From Trametopsis cervina (Eukaryota > Basidiomycota > Agaricomycetes > Polyporales > Irpicaceae): 64,000 nucleotides of DNA. The position numbers were made by a program, and so were the translations under genes. Below are positions 36,978-48,953 of the stretch, piece after piece; the first letter of the stretch is position 1, and every line of letters begins with the position of its first letter. The stretch lies in the NCBI GenBank assembly GCA_022385755.1, contig MU278371.1, positions 23,123 to 87,122 of the forward strand. The letters are read 5' to 3'. The notes under the pieces are model-generated. The model saw only the letters and a program-made list of their open reading frames with translations. It had not been told where the DNA came from and ran no database searches.

Positions 36978-39193
36978 ATGTATGCATTCCCTGAGAGCTT
37001 CGACCGCAGCGTCCTTCCGGGGCCATTGTCATCGACTGCAACGCCTGCCTCAAGCTGGCGTAGCGAAGACCTGACGTATGAGCTTGGTATTTGGGCAAAC
37101 ACGAATGCAGAGATAATCGAGGGCGAGGTTGGCAACCGTTCTGGAAACATAGACGGTGAGTAGAGTTATGTACATAGACGATGGGTATTGCTGCGATATT
37201 AATACACGTACACACTGAGGCTACAGTATTCGCATGGCTGAGGCGTCATCGGATGATAGTGAGGATGCTGCATCGGGTCTGAGTAGGGTGTATGGATCAA
37301 CGCACGACGAGCAAAACCGGGGGGAAGAAGACGAGGAAAGTGGCGACGGCGAAGACGAAGAGGACCAGGAAGACGGGGAAGACGAGGACGCGAACGACGA
37401 CGGGGAAGACAAGGACGAGGACTGGAACGACGAAGCCTACGAAGAAGAGGAAGCTCAGCGGCGGCGGAGGGATATGGGGAGGTGGGCGGGGAGCACTTGG
37501 GAGCGTCTGCGTTGGACTGTGGAGGAGCAAAGGAGGGCGGAGGAGCAGAGGAGGGTGAAGGAGGAGCGTTGGAGGAGGGAGGATACCCGGCAGCGCTGGC
37601 TTTCATGTGCGCATTCATTCGTGAAGCTCAGTCGCTGCATTTTTCTGACAGCGAGGCATCAGCGGAATGGCCAGAGACCACTGGGCAATATGCAACGGCC
37701 GCCGATCTGCCACCGGAATTGTTCGAGATCATCATACGCAACGCGGTCGGTGTCGGTGGAGGTAGATATGATCCAAACTATAAAGCTGTGACAATCCTGT
37801 GCCGGTGCACACTCGTCGCGCGCTCGTGGGCCAAGTTCGCTCGACCCATCCTCTGGGGCGAGGTGCTCAAAAAGCAGACTGCAAATGAGTCGAGTCATGC
37901 GCGAATGTTGATTGAGACGAAGCTCAGAGGCTGTCCGCGCTTGACGCCTGTCATCGACCTTCTCACAGGGATCCACGCCAAACTGACGTTTCATGAAGAA
38001 CGATCGTGGCTGCACACGTTCCTCACCGCTATTCCCGATATTCGCAGCAAGCTGACAGAGGTGACCCTTATTGGATTTGGACCATCCACCTCCATTCCTC
38101 TGACGACGCCGCACTGGGGAACACCTTTCAGCACCGCCGGCCTTCCCCCTCTCGCCCACCTCGCGTCGCTTGACCTCTCCCATCTCCACTTCGATCAGTT
38201 CTCCGATCTCCTCAGGCTCCTCCGCCATTTTTCCTGTCCAAAGGACATCAACATGTCTGATTTGACGTGGGACAAGACTGATATACCACTGCATTGGCCT
38301 CCCCAATCCATACATAGCAAACACAGTACAGGGACCATGTGCATATATGCTAACAGATGCACAGATAACACGCTTGCTGCAATCGCTGCGCACGCTCTTG
38401 ATGCTCGGCTGCCTCTGCGGAAATTGCCACCACATGAACAGCTTCAAGTCCAACAACTGTATCAGGCCTTGCCACAGAGTGTCGGAGAGATGCTGAATGC
38501 CAGTACGTCATTATGCGTCCGCTGAGACTGCGTATGCGCCACTCACCACACGCAGGAGTGATTCCAGCTTCTTTTCCATCTCAGCGTTTTGGAGACCTGC
38601 TCGTCACATGCAGTCACCCTGGACCGCACACGACAGCGCAGGTCTTAGGTGTCTTACTGGTCTTGAAAGACAGTGACGAGTCTCGAATAGATACCTTGCG
38701 TAATTTCCTCAAATTGGTCATCAATTTTCCTGGGCTGCGTGCTATTGGAGTTGCATATCATGGCGAGACCCGTGAAGACCCTTTCTCGCTGGCCGAAGCT
38801 GTGGCCTCGATCTCACATGTTCGCCCCGATGTCATGTGGCGTGTGCTGTATTCTAGAGATCGGCGGAGTTTTGTCAAAAGCTGGATTGAGCGAGACCATC
38901 GAACCAATGAGCCCACAGGTATGCCGTCAGCCCCGTCCTGTACACAACTTGCCGCCTCTGGCATGCTTACATGTACTGTACCACTAGGACAAGTGTGGGG
39001 TAAGTAGGTCTGTTGTGCCGTCGTACACAACTAACATTTCCCAGAATGTGACAAGGAGAAAGATGAAGAGCATTCATATTGCTCCAGCGATTGCAGTGAT
39101 ACCCTTTGGGCAATGGCGATGTCGTCCGCTGTAGAAGAACATATGCGCAAAAACGGTTCCACTCCATACCCGGAAACACAGACGGTTGTGTAG
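36978..39193 (+). CDS. F-box-like protein F4 with acidic N-terminus
   Basis: Six exons: 36978-37155, 37220-37606, 37663-38502, 38556-38918, 38988-38999 (12 nt), 39045-39193; 1929 nt, 642 aa, fully open, ATG start. Exon 1 (MYAFPESFDRS... to GNRSGNID) is recognisable also in F1 and in the F5 relic. Exon 2 encodes a highly acidic tract (about residues 90-145) followed by an Arg/Glu helix. The core is WPETTGQYATAADLPPELFE then CTLVARSWAKFARPILWGEV, an F-box-like pattern. The C-terminal domain has LLVTCSHPGPH and FPGLRAIGVAYHG, and the tail is EHMRKNGSTPYPETQTVV. This is the best model for the family because every exon is intact. Repeat R copy 3 precedes it. Confidence 0.82.
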
Positions 39194-40625
39194 GCGGATG
39201 TCTTGCTGTCGCAATTCCCAGTACGTCCTTATTTTCGTTCGCAATCAGTGCTCTTAATGACTTCAAGTTGTCCCAGATGATGCCCCCTGCCGATGAAGTA
39301 GTAATAGTACGACGACTGTATGCATCACCTCGTTTGGATGCTATATTTCTCCTTCTCCCCCATGTGTTTCCCCCTTCCGATGTCTCCCGCAAGACATTGC
39401 TCTGTTATTCCATCTAATTCGCAACCCAGGTGCCATGATCTTTATTGACGTCCTCCTATACTATTTCCTATTGCCCCGTCTCTCCTACCACTGTGTGTTG
39501 CTTCCGTATGCGTGCCAGTTCCGTACATCCCTCTACTTTGTGTTATATAGTTACATCACGTTGTTATATCGCAACCGTCACGCCAACGCCGCCACTAGTT
39601 GTATTGTTTTGCTGATCTGAATTACGGCTTCGTACTACGATCAACAGGAGCACTTGCGACTAAGAAAGAGCTTACAACGCTTTGTCACGCAAGCTTCTCT
39701 CCCTTGTCAATGTCGGAAATGGGGGGATATTCATCGGCATTGGAGTGCCCTCACATATAGAATGGAATTGGAGCATGCATCATACGTCTTAACATACCTA
39801 AATTACCTATAGCATCACAATGTGCGGCCCCCTGCGGCTCCTGCATTCATTGCATGTTATCCCGACGTCTCCCTACAAAGTCTACACGAGGGCGTTTTCC
39901 CAACGTTTTCTACTTCGCTGGACGGTGCTGCTCGCGTCGCTGACGCGAGCCAAACTTCCCCGGATTTGAGGTTCTGTGGTGCTCGCCCGTGCAAGACATA
40001 TGCAGTGGCAGTAAGAATTTCCTCGTCGTCGCCCCCGCCCTCTCGTCACACGCTGGCAGTGAACCGCCACGCTCAGCGGTATAGCGTACTTGCAAATGTC
40101 TGTCGCGCAGACCCGAGATGGTGCACTTGAGCGAATGCAGCGCAGTCGTCCTGCGGAGTGTTATATTTCTGGATCTCGATCCGGTTAACGTAGACGAGTT
40201 GCTCGATGTAACCGGCGAGCGCGTCCCACTGGCGATGCTGGACTCGTTCGAAGTTGGCGGACCTATGGCTGCGGAAGACCCGAGGTGGTTGGATCCGCTC
40301 TTGGGGGAGGTATTGACGGTGCCACTGCAGATAAAACGAAGTGTTCAAGAAAACGGAAGTTGAAGCCTGTGGCAGTCAGTACTCAGGTGAGAGAGATCGA
40401 CGTGTGAGCGTGTGCCATCAGCCGATCGCATCTGCGCCTAACCTTACTGTATCAGCTGCTCACGTGTCGTGGCGCTTGTTCATCAGCGTTGTGGCGTTCT
40501 TCACACGGCGAGAAGTCATCTCTCGTCAGTCTCTCCAATCTTGCTCTGGCCTCTCAAATGGACGGATGGCTCATAGCTCAAAGCCTCATATATTTCCACG
40601 TCTGACTACATATGCAATTCGCAGC
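39194..40625. other. Intergenic, with a partial R copy
   Basis: F4 3' flank, then unrecognised sequence with short overlapping frames; the 5' part of repeat R lies at 40425-40605, directly before the 3' end of lectin C. Confidence 0.45.
40425..40605 (+). repeat. Local repeat R, copy 4 (5' part only)
   Basis: CTGCGCCTAACCTTA, GCTGCTCACGTG, GTTGTGGCGTTCTTCACACG and CCTCTCAAATGGACGGAT match the first 180 bp of the longer copies in order. It stops about 20 nt before the lectin C stop codon. Confidence 0.6.
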
Positions 40626-43600
40626 TCACATCAAAGAGTCGTCGATCTTCTCCGCTACCGCATCGCTCGCCGCAATCATCTCCAACGTCTCATCAAGCCT
40701 CTCCGTCCCATCCACAAGCAGCCCGTTCACCCTCTCCTGTGGGTCAATCAGTCCCTTGATGGCTGAAACGGCCTTTGAAAACTGCGCAGTAGTCAGCTTC
40801 GTCCGCACGGCCCCTGATTTCGCCGCCAGGCCCGCGAGGAATTGCAACACGGTAAGGGTGTGGTCAGTAAGTGCCGTCGTGCGCTCGCGCAGCACAATAC
40901 CGTGCGTCGCCGTGTCCATCAGCTGCTCGCGGTACGCAGTCAGCATGACCGCATGTTTTCCGAACTCGTCGATCTCGGAGGCGATACGGGAGACGGCGGC
41001 CTGCACGCGCCGCAGGTCGTCCTGGCTCTGCTGAAGTAACCGCCCCGACGACTCGACTTGCTTCTCGGCGTACGCAATCGCCTCCTTACGGTTGTTCCAG
41101 CCGCTAAGCCGGCCTATCCCCAGCGTGAAGATGTCCCGGATGACCTGTGCAGGCAGACGTGGCCAAGTGTGAGTGCGAGGTGCGCACGGACAAGATGAGA
41201 CGAGAACATCAAGAAGAGACGCACCCGGCCGATCTCTGCGTCTGCGCGCTCTGCCTCCTGCCGCGTGCGCTCGGCACTCTGCATCGATATCAATGCGGTC
41301 TTCTCGCGATCACTGTGACGACACCGTTCAGCAGAGATGCATCTCCTCCCCAGCGATGCTCACCTCATGATTTGCATAGTTGTTTCGGCACCCTTCTTCA
41401 GGTCTTCGACCACGACTTGCAGTTTTCCGAGCCGCATCATCCTCAACTCCAACTCGCCCAGCTTTGTCGTCAGCTCTGTGCTCAACTGCATAGCACGTCG
41501 CATGTGAGTATACCTCAGCACAGCAGCGGGAAAACACCATCCGAAACACACCTCGATGCTCTGGTTCATGATGGCCCTTGACTGTTCGTAGAGGAACTCA
41601 AAGCGGTTTGCAACGACGAATGCCTGGCTTTTGCACAACCTCACAAGTGTCTTCGTCTCCTCCTGCTGTGCGAGTTCTCCCTGATGAGTCTTATTGTGCA
41701 AGCCCTCAACCGACCCGGAGAGCGTGACAAGACCATGCACGGCATGCTCAGCCGGTGCACGCAGGCTGCTGTCGATGTTGTACCGCAGCACGTCTGTGAG
41801 TGACTTGAGCTGCTCGTACCGTGCCGCGTCCAGCTTGTGCTCTTTAAGAATTTGCTCGCCTTCGGCCACGCATGATTGCAGGTTCGTAAGACTAGCTGTA
41901 CTGTAGCGCTCCGACCAGATGGGCTGCGGATGTGCGTCGGTATCTCCCACTTTTTGGAGGTGTCAGGAACAGTGCGGTGCTTACCATTAGACCATATAGG
42001 AAATTCTGAGAGGACCCAGCGAACCCAGCCAACGCGCGGCCCTCTAACTCCCAATATGTAACGGCACCAGTCTTGATGCCATACCAGGGCGTCGAGCGAC
42101 CTGAAGATAGTCAATATCGTCAATAGTCCAGCGAAGGGTTCAGCATGAAGTGCACCTTTGGACGTCACCAGCTGCAGCGCGGTGATGATGTTCCCATCAG
42201 CCGTCACAAAGACGTGCGTAAAGTCTTCCCCGCTATTCAAAGGAAACGACTGCTGTGCACCACCCGGCCCGCCATGCCAGCTGGTTGAGCTCCCGTCGGT
42301 AAAGTCCAGCGCAAGCCCGTCAACCCACACCCCAGAGTTGATACGCAGCTGACAGATGACCTTACTCTCTGCGTGCGAGGCGTTGTCTGTAGTGTAGAGA
42401 CCAGCCAGTACAATCAATGTCAGCACACTGATGGAGAAAATAAGTAGTTAAAACGGACCGGTAAAGAATGGGGCCTTCCATGATCCGAGAGACGTTCCTG
42501 TTGTTTGGAGAAATGCAATAGGCGTTTCTTTCAACCAGCCCGCGCCCCATGAATTAACCTTTTGCCAAAGAACCTTCGTAATTTCGACGTGAGTGCTTCG
42601 ACTAGGGTCAAGAGGAGAGACTGAATGTACGTTGTCTTTCCCAGCCCACATTACTACAAAGAACGGAGCGGCGCCGTTCGGGGTACGGATGTACGCAATG
42701 ATATCCGAATGAGGAAATGCAGCGACACGGAAATCGCCTCTACATTCACAATATTAATGTCTTAAAAATACGCCAATTAATGTTACTCACTGTACCCATG
42801 GGCCAGCACCTCCCGCTTGATGCATCTCAATAATGTCGAATTTGTCGTCTTGAAAGAGGATCCTACGTCACCAATCTTTTCTCAGAAACTCACATACAGA
42901 CATCAAAGCTGATATACGTACTTCACTTCGATACCATGATAGTCCTGGCTGACTGCGGAAATACTGCCGACGGGGTGGGATAACTGCACGATAGAGCCGC
43001 TGTCCTTCCTACAGGTGATAGAGGCATAAAAAAGACAGCGCAAGGTTAACTGATATCGATTCTCACCATTGGTCCGTATCACGACCGCCACGAAACTCGC
43101 GCAGAGCATTGTTGTCATCCTGGAAATATAAACCAATGTCGCGACAATCTGAGGCCAGATGAGAATACACATATCACTGGATTAGAGCAGAAAAGCTTGC
43201 CATTCCAGCTCGTCGCCCCAATTCCAGTACCTCTAGCTGCCTTGCAAATGCGTACAGAGGAGGCGTAAGAAAAGTCCTTTGCTGAGCTGATGTGATGACT
43301 TGTAGTTAATTGATCATCTGCGTTATGACGTGAGTCGCTCACCGATAACGAATCCACCCTTCCTCGTCCTGGAAAAAGAGACAGATATAGCGTGCATCTT
43401 CGGAGTGAACTGCAGCTATATTGGTGCCTTTCAGGCAGCCAGGCTCCACAAAGCTAGTTTGCTCCCAATTACTGATATACTTCCTTTCGTTGATGCTACC
43501 ATTAGGCATCTGGTAGAAAATTGACTGACTCCAGCTGGCCCACTGAACATGTGTCAAAGGCGCTTCACTGTAGACCAGAGATGGGCACTTACCGCAAAAG

Positions 43601-43978
43601 CGCACAACGCGCTATCGCGGCTGCAGGTGAAGCGTAGCTCGCCTAGAACAAATATGTGTACAGGTGCCTGTTGGTGGAATGCAGAACTTACCTGGAAACC
43701 ACCCATCTCCAAGATCAATGACACCTAATGTGTGTGTCAGCGTTGCAAAAACAGAATAGAGTGGTCGCAACATACCGGAGTCATGCTTGGCCTGTGCAGA
43801 AGCCAAAACGTAGTCTGTGGTGTCGTTGCGGCCTTCACGGATGTCTCCTTCACTGGTCTTGGTGTACACACGTATGCCGAGGTTGCAGAATGCTGCAGTA
43901 AGTGCGGTACTCTTCTAGAAAAGCAGAAAGATAATTCAGATGGGCAGCACAGATAGATAATACGACGTTACATACCAT
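40626..43978 (-). CDS. Multidomain lectin C, dispersed paralogue of A and B
   Basis: Seventeen exons: 43978-43976, 43914-43776, 43724-43692, 43642-43593, 43542-43343, 43286-43189, 43148-43067, 43008-42922, 42862-42791, 42739-42631, 42573-42459, 42386-42156, 42100-41985, 41923-41552, 41485-41364, 41312-41225, 41144-40626; 2436 nt, 811 aa, no lesion. Length differences from A are all multiples of three. Blade motifs (IRVYTKTSEGDIREG, ICLFFQDEEGWIRYR), the jacalin-like block (INSGVWVDGLALDFTDG, ALAGFAG) and the helical tail are present. As in B, the sixth intron (43188-43149) starts with GC. It is more diverged from A and B than they are from each other, so the duplication giving C looks older. 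The gene sits between F4 and an aldo/keto reductase relic. Confidence 0.83.
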
Positions 43979-44774
43979 GACTGTAGGAATCTGGTGTTGC
44001 AGGTTGTTGGAAGTAAAATCCTCGCCTGCAATGGCGAGGTATTTATACTAGTGGCATTGAAGGGTAATTGTAGATATGCAAGGTCTGCGCGCAAACACGT
44101 GCATGTTACCACTGGTCAGCTTGAGCTCAACTTACGTCCAGAGGCTCAATGTTGAACAGCTCTTCAAGCATGGAACTTGTAAGATAGGCTCAACAACTGG
44201 TTGACAAGCACGCAGCGGCTGAGGAATGAAGTACCGTGTGATAAATGAAACATTTATGGAGCTAATATCTACATTTTCAGTGAGTAAGAAAAACGGGCAT
44301 ACGCTGCAGAGTTGATGAGGGTAAAAGCAGGTACACACCGACGTCAAATTAGACAAGCCTGGGTAGCGCAACACCGCTCGTCAGCTGGCCAGATTTGAGC
44401 TCCAAAGTGAGATGTGGGGAGCGTTCCATGTATTCATTCAATCTTGGTCCCCTTAGGTGGAGGTCTCAAGCTCAAGCCTTCAAGTTTGAAGGAGATGGTA
44501 AGGCAGAAAGCATCCATACCTATCACGTGATAACACGTTCCTGCTCAATCTGTCGAGTATACTCAGTAGCGCCGAAATGTTTCGTCACATCCGTCACCTC
44601 CACTTCATGCCTGGAATCTATTCTGTGGCACCTTGTCGGAGGATACAACACATGATGCCAGATTCGTATTGATTATCATGTCTTTGACATGCTCAATTGT
44701 TGAAGGCCGTATCCACAGGGCACATACTACCATAGTGGCACGCTAACGGGGGGCCAATTCACTCCTTTGTATAG
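43979..44774. other. Lectin C upstream region, ending at a deletion junction
   Basis: TATA box (below), then sequence alignable with the 5' flanks of A and B. Near 44690-44780 it passes abruptly from sequence like 24240-24290 (just before the helical gene) to sequence like 28070-28090 (aldo/keto reductase), so the helical gene is absent here. Confidence 0.65.
44042..44047 (-). promoter_or_regulatory. TATA box of lectin C
   Basis: TATAAA on the minus strand, 64 nt before the ATG, as in lectins A and B. Confidence 0.6.
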
Positions 44775-45390
44775 TGCATCTCGGAAAGCCAGACTTGAAG
44801 CCTGGAAAACCATTCTAGAGACTATGCAACATATGAAAAAGAGATGACAGGACTGGGTGCTAGAGGAAAACGAAGCAATTGAGCATATCAAATTATACGT
44901 GAGCTTGCATTTCGCTTCCTTGCTCCAGCCCTGGCTTACCGCTCACTGATGAGTCAAGCTACCAGGTCAGGGTATGCAGTAGACCTTCGACACCGCCAAC
45001 GTTCATTCAAACGGTCCCCCGGAAATTAGAAATGTCATGAAGATGCTCAACCTCCCGTGCAAGGAGCTGATGATGCACCGGAGCGCGGCATCGCCCTCAG
45101 TAAGACCGGTCAGACTCTGCAAGATGTGAGAATTATTGATTAGACAGGGTTGAGCCGGAAGGTACACATTATGCTTCACCGCAATCCTGATGTAAAGCAC
45201 TGACTCTCTTTGATCATATCATCTCATACACACAGCTTACATACCCTTGATCTTCGGGACACATCTTTGACTAAAACACGCTCATTGAAGAGGCAATCTC
45301 CTTTTTTTCATGCACCGCCGTTCGAAGGTGTTGTAAGGTTTCCTGACACGAGGCTGTTCGGCGTCCGCCTGTGTGAACGCATGCTGAAGC
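44775..45390 (+). pseudogene. Aldo/keto reductase relic
   Basis: Matches exons 2, 3, 4 and part of 6 (and perhaps the start of 9) of the intact aldo/keto reductase, in order and with introns still present, so it is a DNA-level copy and not a retrocopy. Readable pieces are QDWVLEE-like, TFDTANVHSNGPPEI and MLNLPCKELM. There are several stops and frameshifts, exon 1 and most of the 3' half are missing, and the catalytic tetrad is incomplete. It sits where the intact gene would be expected relative to lectin C if the whole block had been duplicated. Confidence 0.85.
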
Positions 45391-45716
45391 AGTGAGTAGC
45401 TCATCGCTGTCTCTCTCAAGTGTGAACCACCAATGGGCAAGGTATGAGGCCCTCCTCCGTGCCCTACCTAGCTGGGAGACCTCCGGCAGTGGCCCCGTAG
45501 GCCCTGACAATTGATTGGAAATCATTTGTGCGGACGTCAGAGACAGTGCACGCGGTGGATAGCCCCCAGTTATGAATGCTGGTATTGAAATCTAGCATTG
45601 CGGACAACGAAATGCCCCACCGAGTAAGCAATCCCAGCTACTGCGCTCGCGTAACTCTACCTCACCCTTGAACATATCGCATAAACTTCTGAAAAAATAC
45701 AAATAACCTCCCCTAA
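45391..45716. other. Spacer between two relics
   Basis: About 325 bp between the reductase relic and the F-box relic; nothing recognised and no copy of repeat R here. Confidence 0.45.
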
Positions 45717-46988
45717 ATGTTCATTTTTGATACAATCCTCGAGGACTGTGTCCTTGAACGAGATTCTACATCAACCGAACCACAAGTCTCAGGCCCGCGC
45801 ACCGATCACGTAATTCCTGCACGCGTCAGTAAAGCAGACGCGAATACAATGTTTATACCCGGCGACCTCGAAAACCATTGCGGGAACATGAGTGGTAAGT
45901 GATCATGTATACTCGAATGAGAGATATTTGTGCGATAGTGCCTTACGTGCATACTTCAGCTTTAGATCACAGCCTCAGTAGCTCTCCAGCGCAATATGGC
46001 GAGCTCGGGCGAGCGGCGTCGGATGTGCGTTGTAATGCTGATATCATACTGAGGGCGAATGCTCGTTTGGAGGATGTCCGTTGAAGGGAGGAGGGTCACC
46101 CCAGGGCTAAGGTTCACTGGAGGGACAAGATTCGCTGGACGGAAGAGGCTCGTTCGAGGGACATCCGGCGGCGCTGGCTCAAAGGTGCAAATGCGTTTGT
46201 GAAACTGTCTCTGCCTCGCGTTGAATGGGAGCCCTCAGCGACTTGGCCGGAGAGCAGCGGGCAGTATGTCACAGCCGCGAACCTCCCTCCCTCCCGAACC
46301 TTTGAGGCGGTCATACGCAATGCGGCCGGTGGATGTGGCGATCGACAGCGTGCTGTGGGGATCCTGTGCAAGTATGTGCTTGTCGCGCTCCAGTGGGCCA
46401 AGCTCTCCCGAGCCATTTTTTGGGGGGAAGTACACAAGGAGGCCAGAATACGCAAGTCAAGGCATGCGCGGATATTGATGGAGACAACAGTCAGAGGCTG
46501 TTCGCAGCTGACGCCTGTCATCGACCTTGTCACATCAATCGGCGTCGTCGATAGGTTCAATGAGGAGCAATCGTGACTGCATATGCTCACCACTATTCCA
46601 AAGATTCACAGCAAGTTGAGTTACGTGATGCTCAATGGCCATCATATCCCTGAGTGCTTAAACCGGATGCTTCTAGGGACGCCGCCCTGGAATGACACCA
46701 TTTGGCATCGCTTCCTTCCCCCCTCTCGCCCACTTCACAACCCTTACCCTCAACAAAATTCACTTCGCCCAGTTCTCCGGCCTTGTCAGGCTCCTGCGCC
46801 ACTTTGCCTCTGCAGACAACATTAATATCAGTCGCGTAACGTGGGACAAGACCGATGTACCAGCGCATTGGCCTCCTCGAACCATACACATTGCACGCAT
46901 TACTAGGATTATAGGTATGTATGTCAGCAATTACACGGATAACACACTTGTTACCATAGCCCATGACGCACCGGTGCCTGCGGACTGA
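45717..46988 (+). pseudogene. F-box-like relic F5
   Basis: Paralogue of F1-F4. The first exon (MFIFDTILEDCVLERD..., to GDLENHCGNMSG) ends at a good donor. The second has a TGA in place of a heptad codon at about 46082. The core is still clear (WPESSGQYVTAANLPP, VLVALQWAKLSRAIFWGEV). A TGG to TGA change follows at about 46575 (ERSW motif in paralogues) and a frameshift near 46690-46700. Sequence like the paralogues continues to about 46980, but the C-terminal exons including the 12-nt micro-exon are gone. It is therefore non-functional as an F-box gene of this family. Confidence 0.82.
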
Positions 46989-48852
46989 GGGTTACTGTGA
47001 AGTGTCCATCGACCATCCTAAACGTAAAGAAACCGCTGTGCCATTGCCTGTTCGAATGTGAGACTTGATGGATATAACAGATGAAATCGTCGGACTAGAC
47101 CCAAGCAATGGGGCGGCGACCAACGCAACAGGATCCCTGCCACACTCGAGCTCACCGAACCGAGGAAGGGTACGGTGGGCGGTTTCGAAGCTTCATGCCT
47201 GCGCCTGTTCATATTTGAAGGAAGAACGGAAGATGCCAGAGAACGAGATGGGCGGTGACTTGCGCGTTTGTATCGGCGTTCTGGTGACAGAGAATGTGGC
47301 GACCACTCACAGAACGTATATTTAGTAGGGGTGTTCCGAGAACGGAGATGAGAGGTCGGCTATTGTAGGGCAGTGCATTGAAACAATATGTATCCTGGGG
47401 GAGGCATCACAGAGACGACGTTATGCATCGCCCTACGCTTTGTACGATTCCGTCGGGAATGTGAGACCGAAAACGATTTGAAATGGGAAACCATGCTGGC
47501 GGGCTGGTGAATGTCCTAGCAGACAGTAGTAGCCAGCGTCTACCACAAACCAAGACGGACCCTTGATGTCATAACATTTCTGGGATTGAAGGTAGGTCAA
47601 TACCTTACCTTTTGTAGAGCGGCAGAGAGGTTGCTCGCAACATGTCTGGGAAGCAGGGCTGCGGACGAACGGCGATGTGTTAAATTCGCTAGACAAAGTC
47701 CGAGCGAATGTATGGAACGCACCGTGCAGAGACAAGCTTCTGCTGGCGAATGCAGCAAACCAACTGCAGTTAATGCGCACGGCGGTCTCGGTCGATCTGC
47801 ACGTATACGTGAATATCTGCACAGGCAATGAGAACGCTACGCGATAACGATAAGGGCTGTTCTCATGCTAGCGGAGGCAAGCCAGGAGCGCAATTCGTGC
47901 TAGTGTCAGAAATTCTGCTGGCGTTCGAGTGCGGACTACAGTCCCGAGCGTGATCAATGTTGGGATTGAGGTAGGGTGGTAACCGGCTTGAGCGGGAGCG
48001 TATATGGCAAGAGGATTTCCTCTAACGAAGTTGTACAAGCTGCTGCATGAAAAGATGGTACGTATCAGTGGCTGGGATGCATGCACACATCACTGAACTA
48101 TATGAACTCACCGTACTTTGGTGTGTCGCTGTACAAACTGGAGTTGCCGCTGTATTGGCTTGATGCGTCATAGACTTAGACAGACGCCTGCGGCATTCTA
48201 AATTTGGCGCTTGGCTCATTGTCCTCAGGATCATCACCGTGGCAGCAACGTTGAACTCACCTTGTGCCACTTTGATTTTTGTATTACATGGAATGGTCGT
48301 TGCAGAGGAAAGCCGCCAGAAAATCTCACCCATTATGGCCAGTTCTCCTATACATTGGGTACCTAGCCTTCGAACATGTAACGTCCCTCTTTTCGCGCAC
48401 GCATACCAATCACCAAACAAGACCACGCCTGGGTTCGTACATCACGTTCGTTATCGCCACAAGGTGCTGAAGCCGCTGACATCTCGCTTCGTTTCTCGCA
48501 CAGGTCTATAACGCGGTGCATCTAATCGCTTGTGCGTCCAGCAGGTCGACCCACCTGTGACGATTTTAGTAGCCCACGAGCGCAGTTAACTCACGATTCG
48601 AGGGTATCAGTCGTCTATCATACATCCTGCAACGAACCCATAGAGCCCCTCCTTCCGTCTGTCATGCCTGCATGCTGATAGGTTTGGCGAGGACACTTCT
48701 CCCAGTGGCGGATATGCGGTCTTTTCAATACACAAGGCGTTGGCAATATCATCGCTGGTTATGCTCCCAATAATGGCGACCATGTCCCCCTCTAATCAAG
48801 GCCTGCTCGATATTTGGTCGCATCCACACTTCGCTTACTCGAGGTGAAGTCG
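46989..48852. other. Intergenic, no gene recognised
   Basis: 1.9 kb with short open frames on both strands and no recognisable domain. Minus-strand frames near 47433-47828 and 48022-48426 are the longest but show no family signature. Confidence 0.45.
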
Positions 48853-48858
48853 TATAAA
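48853..48858 (+). promoter_or_regulatory. TATA box of P450-2
   Basis: TATAAA about 100 nt before the ATG at 48954. Confidence 0.5.
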
Positions 48859-48953
48859 TTACAGGCAATTGCTGGTCTGTTCGCCCCAGTCCACCCACCT
48901 CGACCCACTTAAACAGACACCCAGTTCTCCTGAAAGGACCCAGCATATTCGAC

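Noticed and set aside
37297..37530. Minus-strand frame rich in Val/Phe/Pro opposite F4
   Set aside because: It is the antisense shadow of the poly-acidic coding exon of F4.
44775..45390. Second functional aldo/keto reductase
   Set aside because: Several stops and missing exons show it to be a relic.
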